A stretch of DNA of 64,000 bases from an uncultured Lachnospiraceae bacterium. Lineage in GTDB: Bacteria; Bacillota; Clostridia; Lachnospirales; Lachnospiraceae. A model generated the notes under the pieces. It saw nothing but the letters and a program-made list of their open reading frames with translations. It was not told where the DNA came from and did no database searches. Of this stretch, positions 37,201 to 45,135 are shown piece by piece (position 1 is the first letter of the stretch; every line of letters starts with the position of its first letter). Both the position numbers and the translations under genes were made by a program. The stretch spans positions 62,001 to 126,000 of the forward strand of contig CAMFDJ010000002.1 in the NCBI GenBank assembly GCA_945949085.1, given 5' to 3'.

Positions 37201-37698
37201 GCAGTGACAAAAATCGCGCCGGATGCATTTGCGGGCGATACTACCATCACAAAGGTCACAGTCGGTAAAAATGTCACAAAGATACCGGATGGATGCTTTA
37301 GCGGATGTGTGAATCTGAAATCAGTCACACTGCCGGACCGTGTGAAGGAGATTGGAGCAAAGTCATTTTATAAGTGCAAAAAACTCACAACTGTAAAAAT
37401 CGGAAAGAATCTGACAACAATCGGTGACCAGGCATTTGCAGGGTGTATCAGACTGCAGAAGATCACCATCCCGGCAAAGGTGATCAGACTGGGCAGCTCT
37501 ATCTTCTACGGAGATAAGAGATTAAAAACGATTGTGATCAAGACCAGGAAACTGACGGATAAAAAAATGCACAAAAAAACGTTCCGCGGAATCGGCGCGA
37601 AGGTTGTGATCAAAGTGCCGAAGGCAAAGCGCAAGTTCTATCAGAAGCTGTTCCAAAAGAAAGGTCTGACGAAGAAGAACAAATTGAAGAATTTGTAA
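31270..37698 (+). CDS. Giant BspA-like secreted surface protein (2142 residues)
   Basis: Signal-like N-terminus (basic 1-18, hydrophobic FLSFLMCVALTISS). Order: degenerate BspA leucine-rich repeats (about 45-540; CGENATYYIDDDGVLHIKGTG style); a beta-rich part (640-710); Ig/MBG-like domains (about 840-1500; VMVKIADAARTYGEANPL is typical MBG); a block of repeats with CxxC pairs ending ALGH (about 1525-1890); an acidic linker; then five or so regular LRR_5 repeats (about 1955-2110; FSGCVNLKSVTLP) and a basic tail. No LPxTG, transmembrane anchor or SLH domain, so attachment is unknown. Function is likely adhesion or matrix binding. GGAGG is eleven bases before the ATG. The next gene is a sensor kinase with no clear terminator between. 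Confidence 0.88.
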   Translation: MRKYRANGISKCKREFKRFLSFLMCVALTISSYEIPTIAGETITIEEILPKEESVSGNCGENATYYIDDDGVLHIKGTGSVQSLEELGPARYDISEVVIEGSISTLEKEAFDGFTGLNTVKIVSIADEFTFGSYVFQNSTSLKKLDMSGAETRRIKHGTKPFGSSGVQVVQLPLGKGLDTQIEEDLFLECFWLESLNVPNDNTVLSKEVLRRSTIDSIEDDMNPIQIMCNLNSKAHQFCAETSGYNAVIEGVPYWSAEFLDGEGSVIKRISVPDKTEVTQADAPDLEGVTGWRPSLDDVYSVCNDIAFQPVFDEVRAENDISAEGDENNVTYSLSDDGVLTIAGYGAMKDFASAADVPWWEQRNSIRAVVFKGAITHIGERAFSMLHGCDSISFDGITDNFSIGERAFSNIPIESLDLPSNVTEVGNWAFEDATVLKQVSIHGGGLNGNPFIGAPKYEDEYLTVSFYDTLSTKLRVHPDYATAKFGYNTSGKMMNLVFDDSSAIENYSSSIAWDKINDLYLPDAAAFAQLPAAKDAGCNVAYSIQEDGTAHITSIQKTSFASQLNLPETILGHKVTCVDCDIPTGLSILHTGTPHVTGQDGTCALCGRQQYHIEMDPEGGKYLICDFDKPTDYYILELVEGYDIYMFELTEDFELTSDKTFEIPEGYTLVIPENATFTIEPGADFVLDGTVIVEDGGSFYNAGMISGDGSFQGDGKFVTVPTEDTIRFVGEENFYEGMPDFEIIFVYIIDWFDIEFEVVYEDEAIAQSYYEKFTATTEYEERFPENWTRVTDVSKHGIYRYVYVDPETGKTVKKRFEVRKPYGKATISMADWYYGDTASKPVYASDTNADKTPSVYYKKASEGESAFTRVVPTKPGDYTVRVSYPGNADYQQAVASADFTIKKRPVMVKIADAARTYGEANPLTYDYTITGGKGLTGSDTIDALGVKPYCTATTESDAGTYDILASVSSDNYDVTVQKGILTVKPMTATLTVESSCLRYEKTFGEEPFALTGITKTGDGTLHFDVDPAGTDILSVDAQGNVTILGTGDTTVIVSLPDTKNATGALPATITVSVAKAQAPEATGKVYYLCTQENEIAISLADYLPADCGTVDYSGFDASTHVTYPQGDKTICRETPNVDGEGMLTFVTKARDAESTIDIVIPVSMSHYEDTDITLEINLLEEQETRLADGESVHITEDGLYYGNALGSLTFADATFVGTKTGEVVTGTLTFANPTRKPQVGNGTYDADWIFTPDASYNGLYAECSGSVTISVYKATPVIREMPVVLEQVYDPEKTLSMVRLIGGETYPGGEWSWIKPNATVTCGNAGYDALFTPNDENYESVIRRIPVAVQQAQPQIIAQPDTTAITYKETLKASMLSGGQAIYRSTVSTNSLTYTIPGTFSWVDETLVPTIADSDLSQYEVLFTPDDPNYAPVKTTATVHVKKAGLAPNYKNGLQHLRVNNTIKTVADVTGLPVDWKWEESDKIKTISQNDTCTVTAVYDGTDKGNYEYETMIYEIYREACQQGEEILYTMTGEKAPTCTEDGIGHRACALCKDVLETHVQVAALGHQYGEPEFAFSISENAPADTTAQAIFTCERSGCRESEMEHRHMENCQVTYDETVPTCELDGNVTYVAKTTFRGQAEQKTKLVIIPKLGHLYEPVYFAEQEPQTAAVETVMAAETLSDNTAGKNCFVWGTGDRTCSVTFVCKRCQNEETVTESADSQTTSTCTQDGIKTVTADICFAGYTLHGEKQVFDPATGHHFYNREFTLFPTCTESGYWTFSCIAKGCTATQKQYVNPLGHTGGTATCAHPAVCDRCGEAYGDIDPEHHEQDEIRNAMEPSCLSDGYTGDIYCMACQKLKEQGKIILNPNKTHTWDEGVVVREATVLQNGQKKYTCKKCGAIRLQILYFEKKDDSAEPEKPGDGEKTEEIEDDKKENIYQMEEDPKDPGKVIVIYVKPVKPKKIIVIPASVTIGGKKYAVTKIAPDAFAGDTTITKVTVGKNVTKIPDGCFSGCVNLKSVTLPDRVKEIGAKSFYKCKKLTTVKIGKNLTTIGDQAFAGCIRLQKITIPAKVIRLGSSIFYGDKRLKTIVIKTRKLTDKKMHKKTFRGIGAKVVIKVPKAKRKFYQKLFQKKGLTKKNKLKNL

Positions 37699-37745
37699 GG
37701 GCGCATGTGGGCGCCCGGCACGAAGAGTGAAGCCGGCCGGTATGA
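37699..37745 (+). repeat. Hairpin and GAAGCCGG..TATGA repeat after the surface protein gene
   Basis: GGGCGC/GCGCCC forms a small stem just after the stop, without a T-run. It is followed by GAAGCCGGCCGGTATGA (37729-37745). A shorter form, GAAGCCGGTATGA, lies upstream of the same gene (31131-31143), next to GAGCGAAGCGAGC-like sequence at 31094-31112. Confidence 0.4.
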
Positions 37746-37793
37746 GCAGGGGATAGGATACCATGAGATATGAGGAAAGGAGCTGCTGCAACT

Positions 37794-40622
37794 ATGAAAA
37801 GGTATGGTAAGATGATCTGGTTTGTCTTTTTGATGCAGCTTGTAATGATAGCAGCCGTGCTGATGACTGCAAAAGTAGATGACATGACTCTGGCAAAAGG
37901 GCAAGTGAACTCCTTTCAAACAGGGTGGGTCATGATCAGAGAAGATGGTACAAAAACTAAGTTGCCTCACTTGCCTTATTATGATTCCAGCCGGTCAAAT
38001 GAAACAATCGTACTGCAAAATATCATTCCGAGGGAATATTGGGGACAGACGCTGACTTTTCTGTCTGCAGATAAAACACTGCGGATTACGGTTGACGGGA
38101 AAGAAATCTATTCCTTTGGGTTACAGGATAAACGGCTTTTTGGACGCACACCGGGAAGTGTGATTGTATTTGCGGACATTCCGGAGAACTGCGAAACAGG
38201 AAAAATTCAGATTGAGATGTGTTCTCCGTATGCCAATTATGCCACCTATATAACGGAGATATCCGTTGCTGACAGGGATGTGGCAATTCTTCATTTTATC
38301 AATCAAAAAGCATTGGATGTCATCCTGTCTGTGATCATCCTGATTGTTGCTGTGGTGCTTCTGATCCTGGCAATTGTACAGAAAATGTCGCAAAAAAAGG
38401 TTGGCGGCGTGGAGTATCTGGGCATTTATCTGTTGATGATGAGTTTTTATTACCTGATCGAGACGAAGCTTCCGGAGGTGTTTTACGGCAATCAGACTTT
38501 GTACTCCAACCTGATTTTCCTGATTTTGATGACAGCGCCGCTCTTTTTGGAAGCATATTGCTATGAGGCATTGCCTCGTATCTCAAAAACGATCCGGTTT
38601 GCCATGTATATTTCCACTTGCAACATTGTTGTGCAGCTGATTCTTCAGATCTGCGGCATTCGTGACTTTATGGAAATGTCATTTGTCTCGCACGGAATCA
38701 TCATATTACTCATCATCTTCAATGTGGTGACATTGGGAAGAAGTGTCAGAGAGGAGAAGAGTCCGGAGACGATCATACACTTTGTGGGAATTCTTTGTAT
38801 GATGCTTGGCGTGCTGGTGGATGTGATGAGGACCTATATCATCAAGGTAGGAGATTTGGGGAAAGCAAGTCGATACGGTGTATGCATTTTCGCAATCTGT
38901 TCACTCTTAATCTATATGCGGCACATGATGCAGGAACATGTAAAATTTGTGGAGCAGGCAAAAAATGATGCCATTGCGGCAAATGTAGCAAAGAGCAGTT
39001 TCCTTGCCAATATGTCGCACGAGATCCGCACGCCACTTAATGGCATACTTGGTATGGATGCTTTGCTTCTGGAGGAATGCCGGGATGAACATTTGCAGGA
39101 ATATGCCAGAAACATCCAAAGTGCCGGACAATCGCTGCTGTCTATCATCAACGATATTCTGGATATCTCAAAGATTGAGGAGGGTAAGCTTGTAATCATT
39201 CCTGTGGAATATGAATTATTTTCCGTGATCAATGACTGCTATAATATCGCTAAGGTCAGAGCGGAGAGCAAATCTCTTTCGCTCAGGCTGATGATCGATC
39301 CTAATCTGCCCTCTGTTTTGTATGGAGATGAGGTCAGGCTCAGACAGGTCATCAATAATTTTCTGTCCAATGCCATCAAATATACGAAGGAAGGAATGGT
39401 CACGCTTTCCATACGCTATGAGAGTATACGGACCGGGCAGATTCTTCTGACGATTGCAGTGCAGGATACCGGTATCGGTATTCGGGAAGAAGATAAGGAG
39501 AAGCTGTTTGAAGCATTTACCAGAGTAGAGGAAAAACGCAATCGCAACATCGAAGGAACAGGTCTTGGATTGAATCTGACCAAACGGCTTGTAGATATGA
39601 TGGGAGGAACGATTGACGCAGAGAGTACCTATGGAAAAGGTTCCTGCTTTACCGCTAAAATTCCGCAGAAGGTTGTCAGCAGTGAACCGATGGGAGATTT
39701 TGAGAAGCAGTACAAGCAGTTCCTTGAAAGTGCGGAGCAAAGCCACCTGTCTTTTGTCGCGCCGATCGCAAGGATTCTGGTTGTGGATGACGTAGAAATG
39801 AATCTGAAAGTCATGCAAGGTCTTCTGAAAAAGACAAAGATGCAGGTTGATACGGCACTGAGCGGACATGTGTGCCTGGATCTGGTACGAAAAAAGAAAT
39901 ATGATCTGATCCTTCTGGATCACATGATGCCGCAGATGGATGGCATGGAAACCTTGCAGCAGATGAAGCAGCTCACAGATTATCCGAATCAGGATACGCC
40001 TGTCATCATGCTGACGGCAAATGCTACCAGAGGTGCCAGAGAGGAATACATACAGGCCGGATTTGCAGATTATCTCACAAAGCCGGTACAGGAAGAAGAT
40101 TTGCAGATTGTGCTGACAAAGTATCTGGCAGATAAGATGGAAGAAACGGATGTGCCTGCAGGCAAAGAAACGGAAAAGGCGGACAGGGAAGATGCCGGCG
40201 CGGAGAAATCTAAGAAAAATGCAGAGACTTCTGTTGACTTGGAAGCAGTAGAGTCCGGTGGCAGTTTGGAGAATGATGTGATGCTGCTTCTTGAAAAGAT
40301 ACCTGAGATTGATGCAAAAACCGGGGTGCGGTATTGTCTGGACGAAGAACTGTATCAGGAGGTTTTGAGAGAATATGTGAATGCGGAAAAGGAGAGTCAG
40401 CTGGAAGACTATTATCAGGCAAAGGACTGGAAGGAGTACAAGGTACTGGTACATGCATTGAAGAGTACTTCGCTGACAATTGGCGCAATCGCTCTTTCGG
40501 AGGAGGCCAAAGCACTTGAAATGGCTGCCAAAAGTGGGGAGGAGGCTTATATCCTGTCGCATCATCAGAGTGTCATGGAACACTATAGCGCTTTGCGGGA
40601 AAAACTGCGCGAGATTTTGTGA
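37794..40622 (+). CDS. Hybrid sensor histidine kinase with 7TM sensor, receiver and HPt
   Basis: 942 residues. TM1 (8-28), an extracellular beta-sandwich-like domain (about 30-165; [15 protein letters not shown]) of the kind seen in 7TMR-DISM receptors, then about seven membrane helices (170-375). Kinase: His409 in [12 protein letters not shown]-box [23 protein letters not shown]. Receiver Asp709 in [11 protein letters not shown]. An acidic linker, then HPt His887 in [10 protein letters not shown]. Its kinase-receiver-HPt order and several segments ([16 protein letters not shown]) match the kinase at 12946. Start ATG 37794 follows AAAGGAG; ATG 37770 has no site. It may be cotranscribed with the surface protein. 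Confidence 0.92.
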   Translation: MKRYGKMIWFVFLMQLVMIAAVLMTAKVDDMTLAKGQVNSFQTGWVMIREDGTKTKLPHLPYYDSSRSNETIVLQNIIPREYWGQTLTFLSADKTLRITVDGKEIYSFGLQDKRLFGRTPGSVIVFADIPENCETGKIQIEMCSPYANYATYITEISVADRDVAILHFINQKALDVILSVIILIVAVVLLILAIVQKMSQKKVGGVEYLGIYLLMMSFYYLIETKLPEVFYGNQTLYSNLIFLILMTAPLFLEAYCYEALPRISKTIRFAMYISTCNIVVQLILQICGIRDFMEMSFVSHGIIILLIIFNVVTLGRSVREEKSPETIIHFVGILCMMLGVLVDVMRTYIIKVGDLGKASRYGVCIFAICSLLIYMRHMMQEHVKFVEQAKNDAIAANVAKSSFLANMSHEIRTPLNGILGMDALLLEECRDEHLQEYARNIQSAGQSLLSIINDILDISKIEEGKLVIIPVEYELFSVINDCYNIAKVRAESKSLSLRLMIDPNLPSVLYGDEVRLRQVINNFLSNAIKYTKEGMVTLSIRYESIRTGQILLTIAVQDTGIGIREEDKEKLFEAFTRVEEKRNRNIEGTGLGLNLTKRLVDMMGGTIDAESTYGKGSCFTAKIPQKVVSSEPMGDFEKQYKQFLESAEQSHLSFVAPIARILVVDDVEMNLKVMQGLLKKTKMQVDTALSGHVCLDLVRKKKYDLILLDHMMPQMDGMETLQQMKQLTDYPNQDTPVIMLTANATRGAREEYIQAGFADYLTKPVQEEDLQIVLTKYLADKMEETDVPAGKETEKADREDAGAEKSKKNAETSVDLEAVESGGSLENDVMLLLEKIPEIDAKTGVRYCLDEELYQEVLREYVNAEKESQLEDYYQAKDWKEYKVLVHALKSTSLTIGAIALSEEAKALEMAAKSGEEAYILSHHQSVMEHYSALREKLREIL

Positions 40623-40668
40623 TCGGCAAATGTTAAATATCATGTAAAATAATACCATAAATGGGAAG

Positions 40669-40717
40669 AGCTTCTGCGTATATTCATTATAAAGCATATA
40701 CGCAGAAGCTTTTTTTT
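40669..40717 (+). terminator. Terminator after the 7TM hybrid kinase
   Basis: A perfect 15-bp stem AGCTTCTGCGTATAT (40669-40683) / ATATACGCAGAAGCT (40696-40710), 12-nt loop, and an eight-T run. Confidence 0.93.
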
Positions 40718-40786
40718 GGAAGTGCACATTTCAAAAAAGCGCGGAAGGTACTTAGTCCGGGGTGACAAAATCAGAGGAGGAAGACT

Positions 40787-42538
40787 ATGAAAAGACAGGT
40801 GTTAAAAGGGATTGCATGGTATGTATCGACGGCTCTGCTCGCCGGCACGCTTGTGGGATGCGGTGCATCAGAGACAAAGACAGAGGAATACGAGGGAGAA
40901 GCTGCAGCAACGGAAGAAACGGCGCAGGCACCTGCGTCAGACGAAACGCAAAGCGGGCAAGCTGACAGCTATGAGACCGGTGATACGGCGGTGGAGGCAG
41001 AGCTAAGTGAAGAGATATCCGATGCATATGACGGTCTGTATGAATGGAATCTGGAAGCGGATGCTGCCACAAACAAAGCGGAAAAGAGACAGGCGGAAGA
41101 AGCCAAGGGTATGTACCTGTATCCGGATTACTATGAACCGGAGAATGCCGAGGAATACGAAAAGGCGGAGGAAAATGGCTTCTGCATCACTGCAGTGGAG
41201 CCCTTGTCAACGTTCTCTGCAGATGTGGATACGGCATCTTATGCCAATGTGCGCCGCATGATCGAGGATGGTTATTCTGCCGATATGATCGATCCGACCG
41301 CTGTTCGTCCGGAAGAGTTCATCAACTATTTTTCGTATGACCTGAATGCGCCGAAAAAAGGTGATATGTTCGGTGTGACGGCCGAGGTGGCAGCCTGTCC
41401 GTGGAACAGTGATCATGAGCTGATGATGGTTGGCATGAAAACGGAAGAAATCGATATGAGCAAGGCACCGGATTCCAATCTTGTATTTTTACTGGATGTA
41501 TCCGGTTCTATGGATGAGCCTGATAAACTGCCGCTTTTGCAGGAGTCCTTTATACAGCTTGTGGAGGAGCTTGGCGCACATGATACCGTTTCCATTGTGA
41601 CATACGCCAGTGGCGTCGATGTTGTTTTGGAAGGTGCAAACGGAAATGAGAAGGATCAGATCTGCGCGGCGATTGACAGTCTGTATGCAGGCGGCGGTAC
41701 AAACGGAGAGGGAGGCATCCAGATAGCATATGAATTAGCAGAGGCTAATTTTATTAAGGGCGGAAATAACCGCGTGATTCTGGCGACAGACGGAGACCTG
41801 AATATCGGAATTTCAGAGCCGGATGAGCTGGAAAAATTTATCGAGCAGAAACGAAAAAGCGGTGTGTATCTCTCTGTGCTGGGATTTGGAACGGGAAACA
41901 TCAAGGATAACAACATGGAGCGTCTGGCAGACTGCGGAAACGGCAATTATTCCTACATCGATTCCTTGTTTGAAGCCAAAAAGGTACTTGTGGAGGAAAT
42001 GGGCTCCACTTTGCTGACAATCGCTGAGGATGTGAAGCTGCAGGTGGAATTCAACCCGCAGAAGGTAAATTCCTATCGTCTGATCGGCTATGAAAACCGT
42101 ATGATGGCAGCAACTGATTTTAATGACGATACAAAGGATGCGGGAGAAATCGGAGCAGGTCACAGTGTGGTGGCTCTCTATGAGATCATCCCGGCCGGTG
42201 CAGAAGATGAGATTGCCCTGAAGTATCAAGATAACAAAGCGCACTATGATGTCCTGTACACCGATTATGCGACGGTGAGTGTCCGCTACAAGGAGCCGGG
42301 CAAAAAGGAATCCAAGAAAAAATCCTATGTGGTTGCAGAGGATGCGTATGCAAAAAGACCAAGTGATGACTTTGTGTTTGCATCGCTGGTGGCAGAGTTT
42401 GCCATGATTTTATCTGACAGCGACAACAAAGGCACCTCCAGTTTTGAATCGATCCTGGATGCCTATAAAACACTGGATGTGGATGATGAATATAAGAATG
42501 AGTTCTATTATCTGGTGAAACAGCTTGCCAAGCATTAG
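40787..42538 (+). CDS. von Willebrand factor A lipoprotein (YfbK-like)
   Basis: 583 residues. Lipobox LVGC with Cys25, so a lipid-anchored surface protein; lgt lies in the next operon. An acidic Ala/Glu/Thr-rich spacer (26-75) precedes the YfbK N-terminal region (FSADVDTASYANVRRMIEDG; RPEEFINYF). The vWA domain has the metal site DVSGS (237-241) and GGTNGEGGI, and a C-terminal DUF3520-like region (about 410-575) follows. Bacterial vWA proteins bind partners through the metal site; the partner is unknown. AGAGGAGG seven bases before ATG is strong. No terminator follows; the stop lies in a 14-bp tandem duplication. Confidence 0.9.
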   Translation: MKRQVLKGIAWYVSTALLAGTLVGCGASETKTEEYEGEAAATEETAQAPASDETQSGQADSYETGDTAVEAELSEEISDAYDGLYEWNLEADAATNKAEKRQAEEAKGMYLYPDYYEPENAEEYEKAEENGFCITAVEPLSTFSADVDTASYANVRRMIEDGYSADMIDPTAVRPEEFINYFSYDLNAPKKGDMFGVTAEVAACPWNSDHELMMVGMKTEEIDMSKAPDSNLVFLLDVSGSMDEPDKLPLLQESFIQLVEELGAHDTVSIVTYASGVDVVLEGANGNEKDQICAAIDSLYAGGGTNGEGGIQIAYELAEANFIKGGNNRVILATDGDLNIGISEPDELEKFIEQKRKSGVYLSVLGFGTGNIKDNNMERLADCGNGNYSYIDSLFEAKKVLVEEMGSTLLTIAEDVKLQVEFNPQKVNSYRLIGYENRMMAATDFNDDTKDAGEIGAGHSVVALYEIIPAGAEDEIALKYQDNKAHYDVLYTDYATVSVRYKEPGKKESKKKSYVVAEDAYAKRPSDDFVFASLVAEFAMILSDSDNKGTSSFESILDAYKTLDVDDEYKNEFYYLVKQLAKH

Positions 42539-42553
42539 GTACCAAGCATTAGG
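42528..42553 (+). repeat. Tandem 14-bp duplication across the vWA stop codon
   Basis: CCAAGCATTAGG occurs at 42528-42539 and again at 42542-42553, with 14-base periodicity. The first copy includes the vWA stop TAG. It touches the left arm of the inverted repeat element that follows. Confidence 0.7.
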
Positions 42554-42747
42554 GATGTTTCTTTTGTCATGATACGGAGCTTTTGACCCCAGTATCTAGA
42601 AAAAAAGAACGTCCCCAAGGAAATCGTTGAGTTTTTCGGGGCAATATGGTAGTATTACAAAATGTAGTGGTTGCTTAGAAATGAGATGGGCGGCTAATAC
42701 AGAAAAACGTGACAGAGGGACATAGGATAGGACAAAAGAAACGTCCC
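42552..42747. repeat. MITE-like intergenic element with 17-bp terminal inverted repeats
   Basis: The left end GGGATGTTTCTTTTGTC (42552-42568) is the inverse of GACAAAAGAAACGTCCC (42731-42747) at 16 of 17 bases. Inside, GAACGTCCCCAAGG (42608-42621) nearly repeats AACGTCCCCGAAGG at the right end. There is no ORF. The right end abuts the ychF ribosome site (AAGGAG 42750-42755), and a likely ychF promoter lies inside. This explains most of the 223-base gap. Confidence 0.55.
42627..42655 (+). promoter_or_regulatory. Putative promoter of ychF inside the repeat element
   Basis: TTGAGT (42627-42632), 17 bp, TAGTAT (42650-42655) with a TG upstream of the -10. Moderate match; the only reasonable candidate before ychF. 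Confidence 0.45.
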
Positions 42748-42761
42748 CGAAGGAGAAAAGT

Positions 42762-43862
42762 ATGAAACTGGGAATCGTCGGACTTCCGAATGTTGGAAAA
42801 AGTACATTGTTTAACTCGTTGACAAAGGCGGGTGCGTTATCTGCAAACTATCCGTTTGCAACGATTGACCCCAATGTGGGTATTGTTGCTGTGCCGGATG
42901 AGAGAATCGAGAAGCTGGGAGAGCTGTATCATACAAAGAAGGTAACCCCTGCAACCATTGAATTTGTGGATATCGCCGGTCTTGTAAAGGGAGCCAGCAA
43001 GGGAGAGGGACTTGGCAACCAGTTTCTTGCCAATATCCGTGAAGTGGATGCAATCGTGCATGTGGTCCGTTGTTTTGAAGATACGAATATCATTCATGTA
43101 GACGGCAGCGTGGATCCGGCAAGAGACATTGAAACGATCAATCTGGAGCTGATCTTTTCCGATCTTGAAATCTTGGAGCGCCGTTATACAAAGGTTTACA
43201 AGCAGGCACGCATGGATAAGAAGCTCGCCAAAGAGGTAGAGCTGATCGAGGCCATCAAGGCACATTTGGAGAATAACCGGATGGCACGTACCTTTGAGGT
43301 GCCGGATGATGAGGATGCACAGGGTTGGTTTGCTTCCTATAATCTGCTTACCGCAAAGCCGACGATCTATGCGGCAAATGTGACGGAGGATGATCTGGCA
43401 GACGACGGCGCTTCCAATGCGCATGTTGCAAAAGTGCGCGAAATGGCAAAAGAAGAAGGTGCAGAGGTGTTTGTGATCTGTGCACAGATTGAACAGGAGC
43501 TTGCGGAGCTCTCTGATGAGGAGAAAAAAGAATATCTGGATGATCTGGGCGTCACTTCTTCAGGTCTTGACAAGCTGGTGGCAGCAAGCTACAGACTTTT
43601 GGGACTCATCAGTTTCCTGACAGCAGGCGAGGATGAATGCCGTGCATGGACCATCAAGGTCGGGACCAAGGCACCGCAGGCAGCCGGAAAGATCCACACC
43701 GATTTTGAGAGAGGCTTTATTAAGGCGGAAGTGGTCAATTTCCAGGATTTGCTGGATCTTGGTTCTCTGGCTGCAGCAAGAGAAAAAGGGCTTGTCGGCA
43801 TGGAGGGCAAGGAGTATGTGGTAAAAGACGGAGATGTGATTTTGTTCCGTTTCAATGTGTAA
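42762..43862 (+). CDS. ychF: Redox-regulated ATPase/GTPase YchF (Obg family)
   Basis: 366 residues, full length. P-loop [17 protein letters not shown] at 7-23, switch region [33 protein letters not shown], a coiled-coil helical arm, and a C-terminal TGS-like domain ending FRFNV. YchF binds ATP and ribosomes and affects stress responses. AAGGAG lies six bases before ATG. lgt follows after 21 bases and may be cotranscribed. Confidence 0.96.
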   Translation: MKLGIVGLPNVGKSTLFNSLTKAGALSANYPFATIDPNVGIVAVPDERIEKLGELYHTKKVTPATIEFVDIAGLVKGASKGEGLGNQFLANIREVDAIVHVVRCFEDTNIIHVDGSVDPARDIETINLELIFSDLEILERRYTKVYKQARMDKKLAKEVELIEAIKAHLENNRMARTFEVPDDEDAQGWFASYNLLTAKPTIYAANVTEDDLADDGASNAHVAKVREMAKEEGAEVFVICAQIEQELAELSDEEKKEYLDDLGVTSSGLDKLVAASYRLLGLISFLTAGEDECRAWTIKVGTKAPQAAGKIHTDFERGFIKAEVVNFQDLLDLGSLAAAREKGLVGMEGKEYVVKDGDVILFRFNV

Positions 43863-43883
43863 GATATCGGGAGGCTTTTTGCA

Positions 43884-44777
43884 GTGGATAGAATGGCAAT
43901 TGATTTTCCAAATCTGGGAATTCATTTAGGATACGTACCAAAGAGCTTTCAGATCGGATCCTTTACGATAGCGATGTATGGTATCATCATTGCGACAGGG
44001 GTTCTGCTGGGATTTATGCTGGCAAACCGGGAAGGCAACGCAGTGGGTATGCCAAAGGATATCTGGTGGGATTTTTCGCTGCCTGCCATTATTTTCTCAG
44101 TGCTTGGAGCGCGCATTTACTACGTGGTCTTCAGCTGGGATTACTATAAGGACCACCTGAACGAGCTATTGAATATCAGACAGGGCGGTATTGCGATTTA
44201 TGGTGCTGTCATCGGAGGGTTTCTGACACTTTTTATTTTCAGTAAGATCAGAAAAGTTCGTTTTTTACAGATGACGGATGTCGGTGTGATGGGGCTTTTG
44301 CTCGGACAGATCATTGGCAGATGGGGCAATTTTACGAACCGGGAAGTGTTCGGTGGCTATACGGACAATCTGTTCGCCATGCGACTCCCAATCGAAATGG
44401 TCAGACAGAGTGATATTTCGCCGGACATTGCGGCGCACATCACAGAGGGTATCAACTATATTCAGGTACATCCTACCTTTTTATATGAAAGCTTCTTTAA
44501 TTTGCTGCTTCTGATTGCAATGCTTCTTTATCGCAGGCATAAGAAATTCGACGGAGAAATCTGCCTGATGTATCTTGGCGGATACGGCATCATTCGTTTT
44601 GTGGTGGAGGGCATCCGCACAGACCGGCTGCTCATTGGACATACAAATATCGCAGTGTCGCAGCTGCTCGGTATTGTGCTTTTTGCAGCGGCTGTGGTTA
44701 CGGAGATTATCGTGCGTGTGAGGCTTGCGAAGCAGAAAGAACCTGGGGGACGGAGTGAACCTAGGGGACGGAGTTAG
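43884..44777 (+). CDS. lgt: Prolipoprotein diacylglyceryl transferase
   Basis: 297 residues, about seven membrane helices. Transfers diacylglycerol from phosphatidylglycerol to the lipobox cysteine. Signature GRWGNFTNREVFGG, also ARIYYVVFSWDYY and a late RTDRLLIG. GTG 43884 is the start, nine bases after GGGAGG; ATG 43893 would be 18 away. The last 12 residues (EPGGRSEPRGRS) come from the tandem GAACCT(A/G)GGGGACGGAGT repeat and are not part of the family fold: the reading frame has run into the repeat and stops in its second copy. Confidence 0.95.
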   Translation: MDRMAIDFPNLGIHLGYVPKSFQIGSFTIAMYGIIIATGVLLGFMLANREGNAVGMPKDIWWDFSLPAIIFSVLGARIYYVVFSWDYYKDHLNELLNIRQGGIAIYGAVIGGFLTLFIFSKIRKVRFLQMTDVGVMGLLLGQIIGRWGNFTNREVFGGYTDNLFAMRLPIEMVRQSDISPDIAAHITEGINYIQVHPTFLYESFFNLLLLIAMLLYRRHKKFDGEICLMYLGGYGIIRFVVEGIRTDRLLIGHTNIAVSQLLGIVLFAAAVVTEIIVRVRLAKQKEPGGRSEPRGRS

Positions 44778-44803
44778 GGTGTCATGAACCTAGGGGACGG
44801 AGT
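44739..44803 (+). repeat. Three copies of an 18-bp repeat at the lgt 3' end
   Basis: GAACCTGGGGGACGGAGT (44739-44756), GAACCTAGGGGACGGAGT (44757-44774), 11 bases, then GAACCTAGGGGACGGAGT (44786-44803). The copies differ by one base. A related tail (AGGGTGTCAT / AGGGGGTCG) follows copies 2 and 3. Copies 1-2 are translated as the end of lgt. Confidence 0.85.
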
Positions 44804-44930
44804 CAGGGGGTCGTTTTTGAAAGCAACTCCGCCGGAAGGAAAAACAAACCTCCGTATTCTGAATTGATAGGTGATATTCTCGAAGTCATATGGAAAAAAA
44901 GAAGAATGAGAGAACGAAGGTAACGCCATG

Positions 44931-44965
44931 CAGTCTATATGTGAAAGCATATAGGCTGTTTTTTT
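44931..44965 (+). terminator. Terminator after lgt
   Basis: Stem CAGTCTATATG (44931-44941) / CATATAGGCTG (44948-44958) with one T-G pair, 6-nt loop TGAAAG, then seven T. The remainder of 44804-45020 holds no gene I can support. Confidence 0.88.
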
Positions 44966-45020
44966 GTGCAAAAATGCCAAAAAATAGCAGATATTTTTTT
45001 CGGTTATTTGAGTTTTCCCC

Positions 45021-45049
45021 TTGTCAAATGCATGGAAATGGTCTAAAAT
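45021..45049 (+). promoter_or_regulatory. Promoter of the dcw cluster (Pmra)
   Basis: TTGTCA (45021-45026), exactly 17 bp, TAAAAT (45044-45049). The four MraZ-box repeats start just after the -10. Confidence 0.75.
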
Positions 45050-45056
45050 TTAGTTA

Positions 45057-45095
45057 AAAGTGGAGTGAAGTGGAGTGAAAGTAGTAACAAAGTGG
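45057..45095 (+). promoter_or_regulatory. MraZ operator: four direct AAAGTGG repeats
   Basis: AAAGTGG (45057-45063), GAAGTGG (45067-45073), AAAGTAG (45078-45084), AAAGTGG (45089-45095), spaced 10, 11 and 11 bp, one helical turn apart. MraZ proteins are known to bind such phased direct repeats at their own promoters (AAAGTG(T/G) in Mycoplasma; TGGGN in E. coli). Lying over the transcription start, binding should repress or tune the cluster. Confidence 0.75.
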
Positions 45096-45135
45096 AGGGA
45101 ATGAGCGGTTTCCGAAACGAAAACGGGTGATTTCT

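Noticed and set aside
39216..40727. 503-residue minus-strand frame opposite the 7TM kinase
   Set aside because: Antisense to kinase, receiver and HPt domains, and runs through the terminator; composition is shadow-like.
42541..44803. CRISPR-like array from the repeated GGGGACG motifs
   Set aside because: Copies are adjacent or irregularly spaced, without unique spacers of constant length, and no cas genes are present.
44890..45055. Small frame of about 54 codons between lgt and mraZ
   Set aside because: It crosses the lgt terminator and the dcw promoter and has no ribosome site.
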